Made by a program: the position numbers and the translations under genes
Shown here: positions 13,532-24,174 of the stretch, piece by piece
Position numbering within the stretch: the stretch's first letter is position 1
Layout: the number at the start of each line of letters is the position of its first letter
Assembly (NCBI GenBank): GCA_000697475.1
Contig: JNEU01000614.1
Span: 1 to 64,000, forward strand
DNA from: Lichtheimia corymbifera B2541
Taxonomy: Eukaryota; Mucoromycota; Mucoromycetes; Mucorales; Lichtheimiaceae
Reading direction: 5' to 3'
Length of the DNA: 64,000 nt
Notes under the pieces: model-generated
Told to the model about the DNA's origin: nothing
What the model saw: only the letters and a program-made list of their open reading frames with translations
Databases searched by the model: none

Positions 13532-15140
13532 ATGGACAAAGACATTCAGATCGCCAACGCACATGCTCAACCCGCGGTCCCTGATCAGGCTCAAAATGAG
13601 GCTTCAAGTGCAATGCAAGTGGACACCGATCAAGTGAAGGAGGTAATGGGCATTATGAACCTGCTTGGATTTGAACAAAGCAACTAACTGACATGTATGT
13701 ATGCAACTCTTCCCCCTTTGGGCCATAGACTACTACTACAACAACTGCAGCTCCTCCCGCACAAGTGCCCGACGCAGAGAATGACGCTCTTGATCAAGCT
13801 ATTGCAGGGGAAAAGACTGCAGGAGACTATGACAGCAGTGATTTGGATTCTTCTTCTGATGACGATAGCAGTGACGACAGCGACGACGACGACGATGACC
13901 AACAACAACGACAACAACATGTTCCAGCCTATAGTGATGAGGAGGATAATGGCAACATGCCACTGAAAACACACAATGAAATCAGCAACTTTGTGGTGGA
14001 GAAGCCCGACTTTGTTATCGATGAAAATACGACTGTGCATCGCGTCGGTGTCATTATGGAGATCATTGACAAGGCCATCATTGTGCAAAGTGATCCAACG
14101 ATGAATATGGCATTGGATATGGGAACCTTATTTGCATACGGGGATCGTCAAGTGATGGGTGAAGTAAGTATCTATGATGGGATGCCTCTTTTGAAGAGAA
14201 AAAAAGAGTTAACCAACATGGTAGGTTTTCGAAACGTTTGGACCAGTGAGCAAGCCTTTTTACTCTGTCTTGTACAACTCGTCGGATGAGATTGACAAGG
14301 AACGTGCAGTCGTTGGAGCACCCGTCTATTATGTACCATCCTATAGTCGTACTCAGGTGGTACCCACAGATGAATTGAAGCGTCAAAAAGGCACGGATGC
14401 CAGTAATGCATTTGATGAAGAAATCAATGAAAGTGTAAGTGACACGTTGTGTGAGTGAGAGAGATCATCATGGTAATAATCTCAATCATAGGAACAAGAA
14501 TTCTCGGATGATGAGCAAGAAATGACCTTTCGACGTTTACAAAAGCAGAAAAAGAGGTATGTATGATGATGAGAGATTTAACACTGGCTCACACACGATT
14601 GATAGTGGAAAATTTGTATCGAATGAAACTGAAGCTGTGGTACCCGAACGAGGCAACCGGAATCCTAAACGACCTAAAAAGCAACAAAGAGCACCGCTCC
14701 TCAAGACACACAAATTTGCGGATGAGCCTGCTGATGATTTCGATTCAATGCTTGCAGCTTATGAAAAGTCTCAACCTGCGCCTCCTTCACGAGCCATTCA
14801 AAGCTATGAAGATATCAGCACACCTCCACCTAGACAAATGCAAAGCTATGGTGATCTTGACATGACGGTATCACAACAAACCTCATTCCCACAACAACGA
14901 CAACAACCACCCCAATCATCCACTGCTCCAGTTACCCAAGCAACACCATCCTATCAGACCCCTGAAGAACTTGTACGAGCCTTGTTTGGTACACAACCAA
15001 AGCAACAACAACAACAGCCATCATCATCATCATCATCATCCACTACGCCCGCTTCAAATGAACCAGCACCTGCTCCAGGTAGTGCTCGTGCTGTATTGTT
15101 GCAAATGTTGAATGAACAGCAGCAGAAACAGTCTCAATGA
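13532..15140 (+). CDS. NAF1: H/ACA snoRNP assembly factor NAF1
   Basis: Nuclear factor that binds the Cbf5/dyskerin-core proteins and is later replaced by Gar1 during H/ACA snoRNP and telomerase RNP assembly. Exon 1 (13532 to about 13640) is joined in frame to a T/A-rich exon from about 13730. Then come an acidic Asp/Ser tract (around 13840-13905) and the Gar1-like beta-barrel core: VHRVGVIMEIIDKAIIVQS, then LDMGTLFAYGDRQVMGEVFE, then SKPFYSVLYN and VGAPVYYVPSYS, which are Naf1 hallmarks. An acidic, Lys-rich linker follows (DDEQEMTFRRLQKQKKR) and a long Pro/Gln/Ser-rich tail ends with TGA at 15138-15140. Introns at about 13.65, 14.17, 14.44 and 14.56 kb. Confidence 0.93.
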
Positions 15141-15271
15141 AGTGAAACCTATCCCCACACATTTTGCCCTCGTCTCTTTTTAGCTGCATAAATTGGATGT
15201 CCATTTAGAAAACCCCGGTACACACACATATATTTGTTTTTTGCATCTTTCTCAAAAATATATACATCATC

Positions 15272-15632
15272 ATGTCAAGTACAACAAAACGTCATGTTAC
15301 CATTGAAGAAGTCGAGGATAGTGGGGATGAACAACAACATTTGAATCGTGAGCAATCCTCTGCTCAACAGCCTTTTGTTTACGATGCTTGCGAGTCTGCA
15401 AAACAAACATATGCTCCCTCGGATCGCAATGCTAGTTGGGTATGCTACCATATCTGGTTGTATATGATGTAATAATAACATTTATATGTGTGTACAGGAT
15501 CAAGTAGAAGAAGCTGAAGCTCGTGCAAGAATTGAACGACAAGGAGCGGATATGGAATCGAATCAAGAGCGTAAAAACGCCGAGCAAACAGCACAAATGA
15601 TGGATGATTATCTACAGGGTCAAAGACGCTAG
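15272..15632 (+). CDS. Small charged protein, function unknown
   Basis: Two exons (15272-15439 and about 15498-15632) join in phase across a 58-base intron to give about 100 residues. It is acidic at the start (HVTIEEVEDSGDEQQH), polar throughout, and ends with a helical charged segment (DQVEEAEARARIERQGAD, then MMDDYLQGQRR). No membrane span or known motif. It begins only about 130 bases after the NAF1 stop on the same strand, but there is no sign the two work together. Confidence 0.65.
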
Positions 15633-15844
15633 TTGAAAAAAAGCAATGATATTTGGATATGATAGCTAATAAAATAAAAAGTATGCATTGGAGAGGGATG
15701 TCATGTGTGTGTGTGTATAGGTTAGCGATATGGATGTGATGCGTTTACATGCGGTGGTTGTGTAGATGATGAAAGAGGTGGCTCTAGAGATATATATATA
15801 GCTGTGTGTGAATGGTGAAGTGGGGGTCGGTTTTATGCGTCTCT

Positions 15845-17067
15845 CTACGACAATGGCTGTTGTTGATTATCCAGTGGCTCTTTGGAATTTTCATCATCAT
15901 CATCGTCATCGTCGTCGTTATCATCATCGGATTCTATTACAAAAGACAACATGAGAAATAGCAATGGATGATTATTCCTTTGATGAAAAGATTTACCTTC
16001 TGGTTCATACTGTGATATTACCCGGCCCAGTCCTTTAACTTTGTAATTGAGTGCGGATTGACCATGTTCAATCATGGATTCGGTCATTTGTCGTAGTCGG
16101 CAAAATGTCTCATCCTTTTCCCACTCCTCATCATCATCCTCGTCTGATGGCTGATCTTCTGAAGGCATTGGTAGTGGAGGCACTATGACAGGTGCTTGGC
16201 CATTGAGTTGTCTCTTCATCTGGGCGACTTCAGATGTTCGTTTACGTAAATTTGCCTCGAGCATACGGTTGACAGCTAATAATGAGCGGTTGGATATCTC
16301 CAAATCTTCAATCTATATATATGAAGCACGTGGTCAATCTGAGAAAATTCAGGGGTAAACAAAAAGAAGAAAAATAACTCTACCATGCGATTGACTCTTG
16401 CTTCATTTACAGGGCCATCCTCCTCCTCCTCCTCCTCCTCGTCTTCGTCATCATCATCATTACTGTTATCGGAATCTTCTTGATCGTGATCATCCGCACT
16501 TGTTTGACGTCCATTGTCACCATCGTCATCGTCGTCATCATCCATGTCTGATAATTCATCCGGTTCGGTTTGTATCACAGGACGTATGATTTCTTCGGGT
16601 CGAGAAATTGGACCGAGTACAGAGCGAGCTCGTTGTGGTTTGGGTCGTTGATGCAATTGTGATGGATACTGGTCGCTATGGTGTGATGTTGGTATGACTC
16701 GGGTCGTGGCTGATGGAGACGGCCTATTGGCACGGGATGGTTTATAGATCTCAAAATGAGGGCGAGCAGGTGGCGATGGTGGAGTAGGGGGCAGTCGACT
16801 AGCGGATGATGTTGCTGTTGTTGACTTTTGCCGTTGTGGTGGAGATGGAGGATGATAAATATTAAGAGCAGGCTTGTCTTGAAGAATCCTAGCGCCAGAA
16901 GCGACCCTAACAGGCTTTCGAGCTAATGTTGGCGGTGCACTGATAAAGCTTGAATGAGAGACAATCGAGGAAGATGATGAGACTCGCGATGACGCTTTGG
17001 CTGGAGTGAAGCTATGAGTAGGGCGAATGATATTGACAGCTTTAGGTGGTGCTTTCTCTTTGGCCAT
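15845..17067 (-). CDS. Acidic, proline-rich protein with coiled-coil segment, function unknown
   Basis: ATG is at 17067. Exons are 16384-17067, about 15.99-16.31 kb, and about 15.85-15.93 kb. The first 200 residues are basic, Ser/Pro-rich and disordered (PPSPPQRQKS, LPPTPPSPPARP). Next is a long Asp/Glu run, then a helical segment likely to coil: RVNRMIEDLEISNRSLLAVN, followed by RMLEANLRKRTSEVAQMKRQL. A second helix (CRLRQMTESMIEHGQSAL) and another Asp-rich tail end the protein. Family not recognised; a scaffold or nuclear protein is plausible from composition only. Confidence 0.75.
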
Positions 17068-17422
17068 CTTGCAATGTCAATGAATAGAGATTGGGTCAAT
17101 GTGTGAGTGGTGGGTTGGTTTATGAGTTAAAGCACTCGTGCGATATCAAACGCATAAGCACTGAAGAAAAAGAGAAAAAAAAAAGTTAAAGCATTAGCTC
17201 CTTTCTACTCCTCTCCCATGATGTGTGCCGAAAAAGTTCTCAGGTGAGATTTAGCGTAGTACAAGTTTTGCTCGCTTCTTTATTTACATATAACGTATGA
17301 TGATAATGCTATCTTACAATAATGACATCGATGCCCATTCACATACACACTCTAATACCATCCTGAGATCCTTCGCCCGTGAGTTATTAATAAGCTAGAT
17401 AGATAAAAAGTTAGTTTTTCGT
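17068..17422. other. Spacer with the upstream region of the acidic coiled-coil gene
   Basis: About 355 bases between two minus-strand genes; it should hold the 3' end of the CENP-L-like transcript and the promoter of the downstream gene. No specific motif was supported. Confidence 0.4.
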
Positions 17423-18733
17423 TTACCCCATCCACCATGCTTTCAAACCAACCTTTATCTTCCCTTCATGTGACATCAACACCAATGGATTGCCGATCCT
17501 TGTCAGTGGAAGCGATGCCACTTTGACCCGAATAATGTTGAACACATGTTCGTGTAGGGCGTCCATGATCTTTTTGTCATTGTCTCGGACCCTATGATGA
17601 TACCAAAGTGAGTAATCATTCGTCACCACCTACATGCATACAATCCCGTTTACATGTTATAAATGTCGAGCAGATCTTCATTCCGTACAGTGATGGCAAT
17701 ATCAGAAAGGGTATCGATTTGAGGCACGCTATACACCAGTTCCAGCTGCTGTTTGGGCGTATATGATAGTACTTTGACACGTTCCAATTCTGTTGGGGGA
17801 AGATCACCGAATCCGTCAAACCACCGTTCCACTATTTGCTCCAAGTTCCGTGATGAGATCTGCATAGGCTCCATACGACAATCGAAATGCTTCATAAACC
17901 AGCTGGTGACATGGTTGCCCACATTGTATTGTGATTTGGATAATAGGACTGGATAATATGCAAGGACACCTTTTCCAGGTCATGTAAGATCATGTGCTCC
18001 TATGTCTGCTCGCGGTTGAGTATATTTATTTACCTGATAAATCATCTTCCTGCCCAATACTTGGTATCATGTAAAATTGGTGGTCTATCGGCTTATCCGC
18101 CTTGTGCATCCGGGTTTTCACAATAAGAACGATGCCTGGCTTTGCTACAATATACATTAATCATCATCCTCGTGTCATCAACCACTACTCATACATACAT
18201 GAAGGCCAGTCAGGAATAGTAAACGTTTCCATGTGAACCAAATCCAATACACCTCTGATATTCTGATCGCCTACTGACGACGTAACGTTGGAAGACGCTG
18301 GCTTCAACAATAAACCCTCGCAGAGTGTGGTGGTGATCGATTGCTCATAGCGATACAGGTTGCGTCTTCCAGCAAGGAACCCACGAAGGGGAGTCGATGT
18401 ATAGATCTGAAAGGACTTGTTGACCAGCTCGTCTATGAACCGCCATCGATCAGCTCACACAATTCAATCGCATGTTGCTAGCTTGTCATATTTACGCAAT
18501 CCTTTATCCGTATGGGATGACATGGTTCTAGGTCCACTAAGGCGAACATGGGAGCTGATGGTTGATCGCTGGCTTGACCCGAAATCGCTCATGAGGTTGT
18601 AAGGTGGGAGTAAAACAAGGTTCTTTTTCGTGTCGCGTGCCTTGATTGGCCAAATCCACATCGATTCTCCCGCCCAACGACGCTGCATGCATAATCGGTA
18701 AGCATCTTGGGAGTCTATGGATAGGACTGACAT
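17423..18733 (-). CDS. Centromere protein L / Iml3-like kinetochore protein
   Basis: Inner-kinetochore (CCAN) subunit that pairs with CENP-N/Chl4. Exon 1 is 18496-18733; a 63-base intron (18433-18495) joins DKGL to HELVNKSFQIYTSTPLRGF, matching the conserved CENP-L start in which an LL.K.W.LY..TPLY.F pattern is expected. Later exons read GNHVTSWFMKHFDCRMEPMQ, which corresponds to the GxWFQKTFDC block of vertebrate CENP-L, then QLELVYSVPQ with LSDIAITVRNEDLLDI (the WSVP and beta-strand block). The final exon has the pattern of CENP-L's C-terminus: IMDALHEHVFNIIRVKVASL, then LVLMSHEGKIKVGLK. TAA at 17423-17425. The order and spacing of these blocks, rather than high identity, support the call. 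About 370 residues, as expected. Confidence 0.72.
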
Positions 18734-21700
18734 GTGATGCTCATTGTTATCCTGCTTTCATTGTCCTGGTCATCACTGTGGTATTTGACTCTTGTAAGTA
18801 CTCGGGAATATTACTTGAAATGTGGTCACTCATATTTCTTTTGACATATATAGCTACCTCCAAGAACGCAACAATGAATCTTCGATCGACGTTATAGTGC
18901 AGATACTACCCTTTTCAACTAGGAGTAATAAAACAATATCCTCATCGCAGCCCAAAGTTGCATGCCTTACATGAATCATTAAACAACTGGGGTGTAAAGT
19001 TTGACAAGGTCTATTAAATCAGAATTGCTCAGCGAGTGAATATCTAGGTAGCATACAAAGGCTATTTGGTATTGGTTTTTATTGTAAAAGCATTAGCTGT
19101 TAGGGAAATCATATCAAAGGGGTGATCCTATTGCTTGGTGGTCAAGCTTTTATGGGTGCATGGACACCAAGAGCACTGGGTGGGGCCATCCAAGAGCTTG
19201 TACTGATCCATGTGCTCCGTTTTACCTCATTCCCTTATCCTTCAGAATGATCTCGATCTCTGCTCGAGATATCATATCAGGAGATCGTGTGTTTATATAT
19301 CAAATAAAAGAAAAAGATCATCTTCAATCAACTTTATTACTTCTTCCCCAAGATAGAGCATCCAAGTTGACCAAGCTTCATAGATACAAATGGTCAACGC
19401 GCATAGAGAATGATCCGTAACAATACAGCATGCAGCGTAAAGTACAGGGATGGTTTAGCATCCAAGGGGATGTTGAGTAGGGTGATTACAAGGTAATCAT
19501 TATGTGTATTATCATTTGCTTTTGAATATTTTTGGAGGGGCGGCAAGCAGGACTTGTTGCGTCCAACAGTCTGATGCCTTAACCCTCATGGGAAAACCAC
19601 CTTCACTTCCGCGTAAGATCCAGTGGGAAAAAACCCTTATCATTTCATTGCCTCAATCCCCCTTCCCGAAAAGAGAGAAAGAAGCGTACTGCGCAAAGGA
19701 GAAAAAAGGCGTTTCTTTTATAGCCGTTGCGGCGGGTGTTGAAACGCGTAATTTTTTTGAGACCCAGCGTGATTTTTTTACTTGGCTTTTTTACGCGTTT
19801 TTTCGCCCAATTTCCTTTTATACTCAGCGCGTACCGCATCAGCGCGTTATACAGGCTAATCTCTGCCTAAAGACGTCGTTCCTTTTTGCACAAGTGGGCA
19901 AGTAAGAAGGGAAATAGAAATGTGTTGTCATGGCAATCATGCATCTGACACCTCCCTCTGTAACACGAAAGCATGTATCCCGATGCGGAGGGACGTGCAC
20001 CAGTTGCTATGTCCGCTATATTGCTCCACTCTATATTTTCCATAAACGCAAAAATGACATGATTAAAAAGTATGGAATAGTAATCCTCTTTATTGTTTTG
20101 TTATCTACTGACCCATATTCACAGATATTGTCGAAGTGCGTGTATCGCAAAGATTCACTGTTTGTGAACCACACCTGGGTGAATAAGGAGTCAGAATCGA
20201 ACAGGGTCGGACTCAGCCTTGCTTCACCTTCGTACCTTTTGACACGATGCCATGGCAACACCACAGGGACGCCACCCATTAAAGGCTTACACAACACGTA
20301 TGAGTTTCGACATTCATCAGCACCCTGTGATGCAACAAGGAATATGGCCGCAATTGTCGACTTGAAAAGCTATCTTTCCTTGATCGTCCACGCACTTTGC
20401 ATTTGACGGTTGTCGCCAAGGTCAACTTGATTAAGCATCAACCAACTCAACAACGACTGAGAACGCTTGCGAGGCATTGTTGATAGACGAGGTTTATTGA
20501 TATAGTATATACGATTACCCTTTTTCGCTTAAGCTAGTCTTCTCCACTCTATTGTATCATCCCACCCCTTTGTACCGATTATCTACATCAAGCAATAATA
20601 CAGTCTTCATATGAAGAATACGTGAACGGATTGATAGAAGGATTGTGAATGGAAAGCATTGATGAATGGAAAGCAGCAAATGGGGTTATTATTTCACGTG
20701 GATGATGAGCACATGTATTATGTGGGAGGGACGTGTGCTCTATTCATCCCAAAAGCTGCCATCAAATTCCTTGGGACCAGATCGTCGGAAACTGTTGTAT
20801 CATCCACATGGCATATGTGGTATCAGGGAACATTTACATACCAATGAAGGTGCTATCGATTTTATGAAACCCACACTCACATAAAGGTCTTACTGTATTT
20901 CGTGGAATATGAGGACACCACGTGATTTGTGATAGCATATAGAATGTCTTTGTTTGATGATGGATTTTGCCACATTATCTATCTTGGATCATGATTTCAT
21001 GAATGAACAATCAATCACGCCAAGGTTTCTTTGTTCGAGATTCCCAACAATCTATCAGCTCGTTACTATTCCAAACAGCCATTTATCATTCTTTGCGATC
21101 ACAGAAATACCCACACATACAAACAAGATGAATGTTGTCGTCTATCGTTTCTGTCCTACACACATCTCTCCCACCTCTCATATCACCCTTTGATTGCTGA
21201 CACCTTCAAAGTTCTTGGTAAGTACCATGATGGAATGAACCTCATTGTGAGCGATCCATGTACTATTATGCGATGGTATTCAGCGTTTCATTGTTATCTA
21301 CATTTGATTGTAGTGGTGATCTTTTGGTTCTTTTTTCAAAGGTAAAATCAAGCTATCTTGCATGATGATCCACCTACGTATATCCATTTTGATGTAGCTA
21401 CCTCCCAAGATGAAAGCAAGCTGTCCCACAAATTCTTGGAGGAGATTTGCCATGATCAATCAAGGAAGGCCAAAATGGCCCCATTTGATCCCCTTTGGCC
21501 TTTCTCTTTCTTTTCACTAGCCGCCGAGGGTTCGTATCGTGTATGCATTAAAGTCATGTCTACCATACTCAGTGCAAACATTTTGAAAGTAGTTGGCCAC
21601 CTCATTGTCCTATTTGATTTGACACTCTCGGCCAATATAGAGCACCTATCGGCTTTATAAAACAATCACTTATCCTTTTTCACCTACCTTTTTCATTGTC

Positions 21701-22780
21701 GTTGGTCGCTTGTCGGGCGCAGTGTGGACGCTCTGCCAGCGTGTGAGCATTCTCAATGTACGTTGAGGTTCCAAGTGCCATCTGCTCTGGTTCAAGCGAC
21801 GGTCCCACCACCATCTGCTTCTGTGCCCCTTCGGATGGGGAAACCTTTATTGGCTTGAGCGTCCCCATCCACGCTATCTGCGCCAAACTTTAGCAGCTAT
21901 ATACCAGGTAAGTTGGTGATGGAGGATCAAGTATATTATGTGAATACTAACATCACATGACTTTTTACCAATACCAGGAGTCCCTAAGTATCATGAGATA
22001 TGGCAAGGATAAACATCACTATATGACTTACGCAAATCACCTGGATTCCGTGGCGATGAAACTTCCATCTATTATCTGCTGTATATGGTGAAGATGATTT
22101 CTTCAGCTTGTACAATCCATGGGTACACATTCGTACCTGGGGATATAACCAGGATCTAATAGATATCTATCACATCCTTTGGTAGACATTTCTACCAATT
22201 TTCTTGTTGATATCCATTTTGCTGAGCATTCTTCGTGACATCAAGGACATGCGACGTTGGTTTTTCATCGGCATATTTACTGCTGATGGATTTTATTGGT
22301 TTCATTACTAGCTATCCCCACTATTTTATATTCCTTTCTTTGTAAAACACAGTTGTGTGTACTTTTTGGGAACACCAACAATAGACAAATGCGCTACTAA
22401 TGGTTGTGGTGCTAATACTTGCATATGATGCCTTGTATTTGACGAGCTTCAAAGAGCTTGATATCATGTGTGCTCTTGCTTCGAAACATGCTTCAATATG
22501 GCGGTGGATGATTTTATGCTAGTGGGTGGTCCACCTTTTGCTTCTTCAATGCACTTTACACGCTTGTGGGGGTAAAGCATATTAATTAGCGTGTATGCAA
22601 GCAGATGGCAGTACATAAAACGCCAGGTTTATTTGTGTTATGCTGTGCAATCATCCTAAATGCCTGTTTTTCCTCGATGAAAAGAGCTAGCAGTTGGGTG
22701 CGGGGTTTCCTTCATGCCAAAATCACCAGTGAACTTGGTTCATTCAGCAGCATCTTTTCTCGCTTGTTGAACTTGTCAGC
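18734..22780. other. Gene-poor spacer, 4 kb, with one coding relic
   Basis: No intact gene was found. It contains a decayed reading frame at about 22.04-22.44 kb (listed separately), a few ORFs of 90-160 codons without motifs (for example 19930-20406 and 21358-21660), and a stretch at about 19.73-19.86 kb rich in ACGCGT/GCGCGT words. Confidence 0.55.
22041..22436 (+). pseudogene. Decayed membrane-protein gene fragment
   Basis: One plus-strand frame reads as plausible protein for about 115 codons: EDDFFSLYNPWVHIRTWGYN, then a hydrophobic helix around LPIFLLISILLSIL, then RDIKDMRRWFFIGIFTADGF, then a Cys-containing stretch (FLGTPTIDKCATNGCGANTC). It is cut by two TAG codons (about 22182 and 22312) that cannot be removed by obvious introns, and no start or end is evident. 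The Trp/Tyr-rich, helix-then-basic pattern is unlike random spacer translation. Family unknown. Alternatively this is an intact gene with introns I could not resolve. Confidence 0.45.
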
Positions 22781-24117
22781 ATGGTAGATATCTCACGCCT
22801 ATTCCTCTACGCGTTTATTCATTCTGTTCTCGATAGCCTGTTACCTATATTCCTACATTAGTAAACGACAATGGTGAGAACCGAGCATTCGAAGCTACAA
22901 ACATCGATTCGTTGACAGGGAACTTTTGATCAGCACACGATGAGGAGATTTGGTCTGTCGCATGGAGCAAAAAGGCCAATGTGATCGTCAGTGGTTCACT
23001 CGATGCTTCAGTAAAGTGCTGGTAGGTTTATATATATAGATATATCAAGGGTGTTCGTTTTATTATTGACATGGACATATATGTACAACTTCAGGGACGC
23101 AAGCACTGGCGAGTTCAAGTACGAGTTAAAAGAGCATGCATTGGGTGTCATGTCCGTGGATACACATGGATCAAGTAAGGGCAACATAATCGATGTGGAT
23201 GATGACTCTTGAACACTAAAGCGAGTTTTTGAATAGGAGCGGTTACTGCTTCGTTGGATGCTATCATTGCTATTTGGGATTTGGAGAACAATGGCACATT
23301 GGTCAAAAAGATCGTGGGTGACCCAGGACAAACATGGAGCGCACGATTCAGTCCTGATGGAGAATCCATTGCCACAGGCTCTCATTCCGGCAACATTCAC
23401 ATTTACAATATCGAGACCGGCGAGAAAACAACCACTTTTTCTGCAAAAGGATTCATCATGTCCATTGCCTATGTAAGTCATTGTCATTGTTGTAGAATGA
23501 GCATTTTTATTTATTCATGGCATTTATATATATAGAGCCCAGATGGTCAATTCTTAGCTGCAGGCGCTGATGATGGTGGTATCTATGTATACAATACTGA
23601 GACGGGTCAATTGGCACATACATTTTCAGGTAAACACCCATTTTGACCTTCTTCCAGTCGTGGCGGCAGCGGGCTGACGCATCTATGAATGTAGATCATA
23701 CCATGGCAGTACGATCGTTGACTTTTGCATCGGATAATCGTACCTTGATCAGTGGATGTGACGACAAGTGCATACACGTATACGACGTAGAGCATGGTCA
23801 ACTTGCTTCTATTTTAACGGGCCACACAAGCTGGATTCTATCCGTTGCAGCAAATCCCGATATCAGCAAACAGCAACTTGCAAGTGGATCTGCAGACGGC
23901 AAGGTCAAAGTATGGGACTTGGGAATGCGATCTGTTATCGAGACACACGAGGGTGACGAAGGCGAGGTAAACAATGGGAAAATGACACCTTTTTGCCCTT
24001 TAATACTCATTGAACTTTTAGGTTTGGAACGTGGCATGGAATTCAGAAGGCACAAAGCTGGTATCTGTATCTTCCGACAAGACCATTAGGTGGTACGCTA
24101 GCAGCGGTTCATCATAG
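22781..24117 (+). CDS. WD40-repeat protein SKI8 / WDR61 type
   Basis: Seven-blade WD40 protein; the family is shared by the Ski complex (exosome-dependent mRNA decay) and, in animals, the Paf1 complex. The frame begins NAHDEEIWSVAW, then SGSLDASVKCW, HALGVMSVDTHG, TASLDAIIAIWDLENNG, ARFSPDGESIATGSHSG, SPDGQFLAAGADDGGIYVYN, AVRSLTFASDNRTLISGCDD, GHTSWILSVAANPD, SGSADGKVKVWDLG and VSVSSDKTIRWY. This blade order matches WDR61/SKI8. The start is inferred: ATG at 22781-22783 alone forms the first coding exon, then an intron 22784-22836, exon 22837-22873, intron 22874-22933 and exon from 22934, giving MPVTYIPTLVNDNAHDEEIW. TAG at 24115-24117. About 310 residues. Confidence 0.9.
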
Positions 24118-24174
24118 ATTTATTCTCGTCGTAATATATAAAAAGCCATTCTTTGAAAAAAAAATCAAGTTTTA

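Noticed and set aside
19930..20406. 158-codon ORF in the 4-kb spacer
   Set aside because: Composition and residue pattern look random, there is no domain or splice context, and an overlapping antisense frame is equally long-lived.
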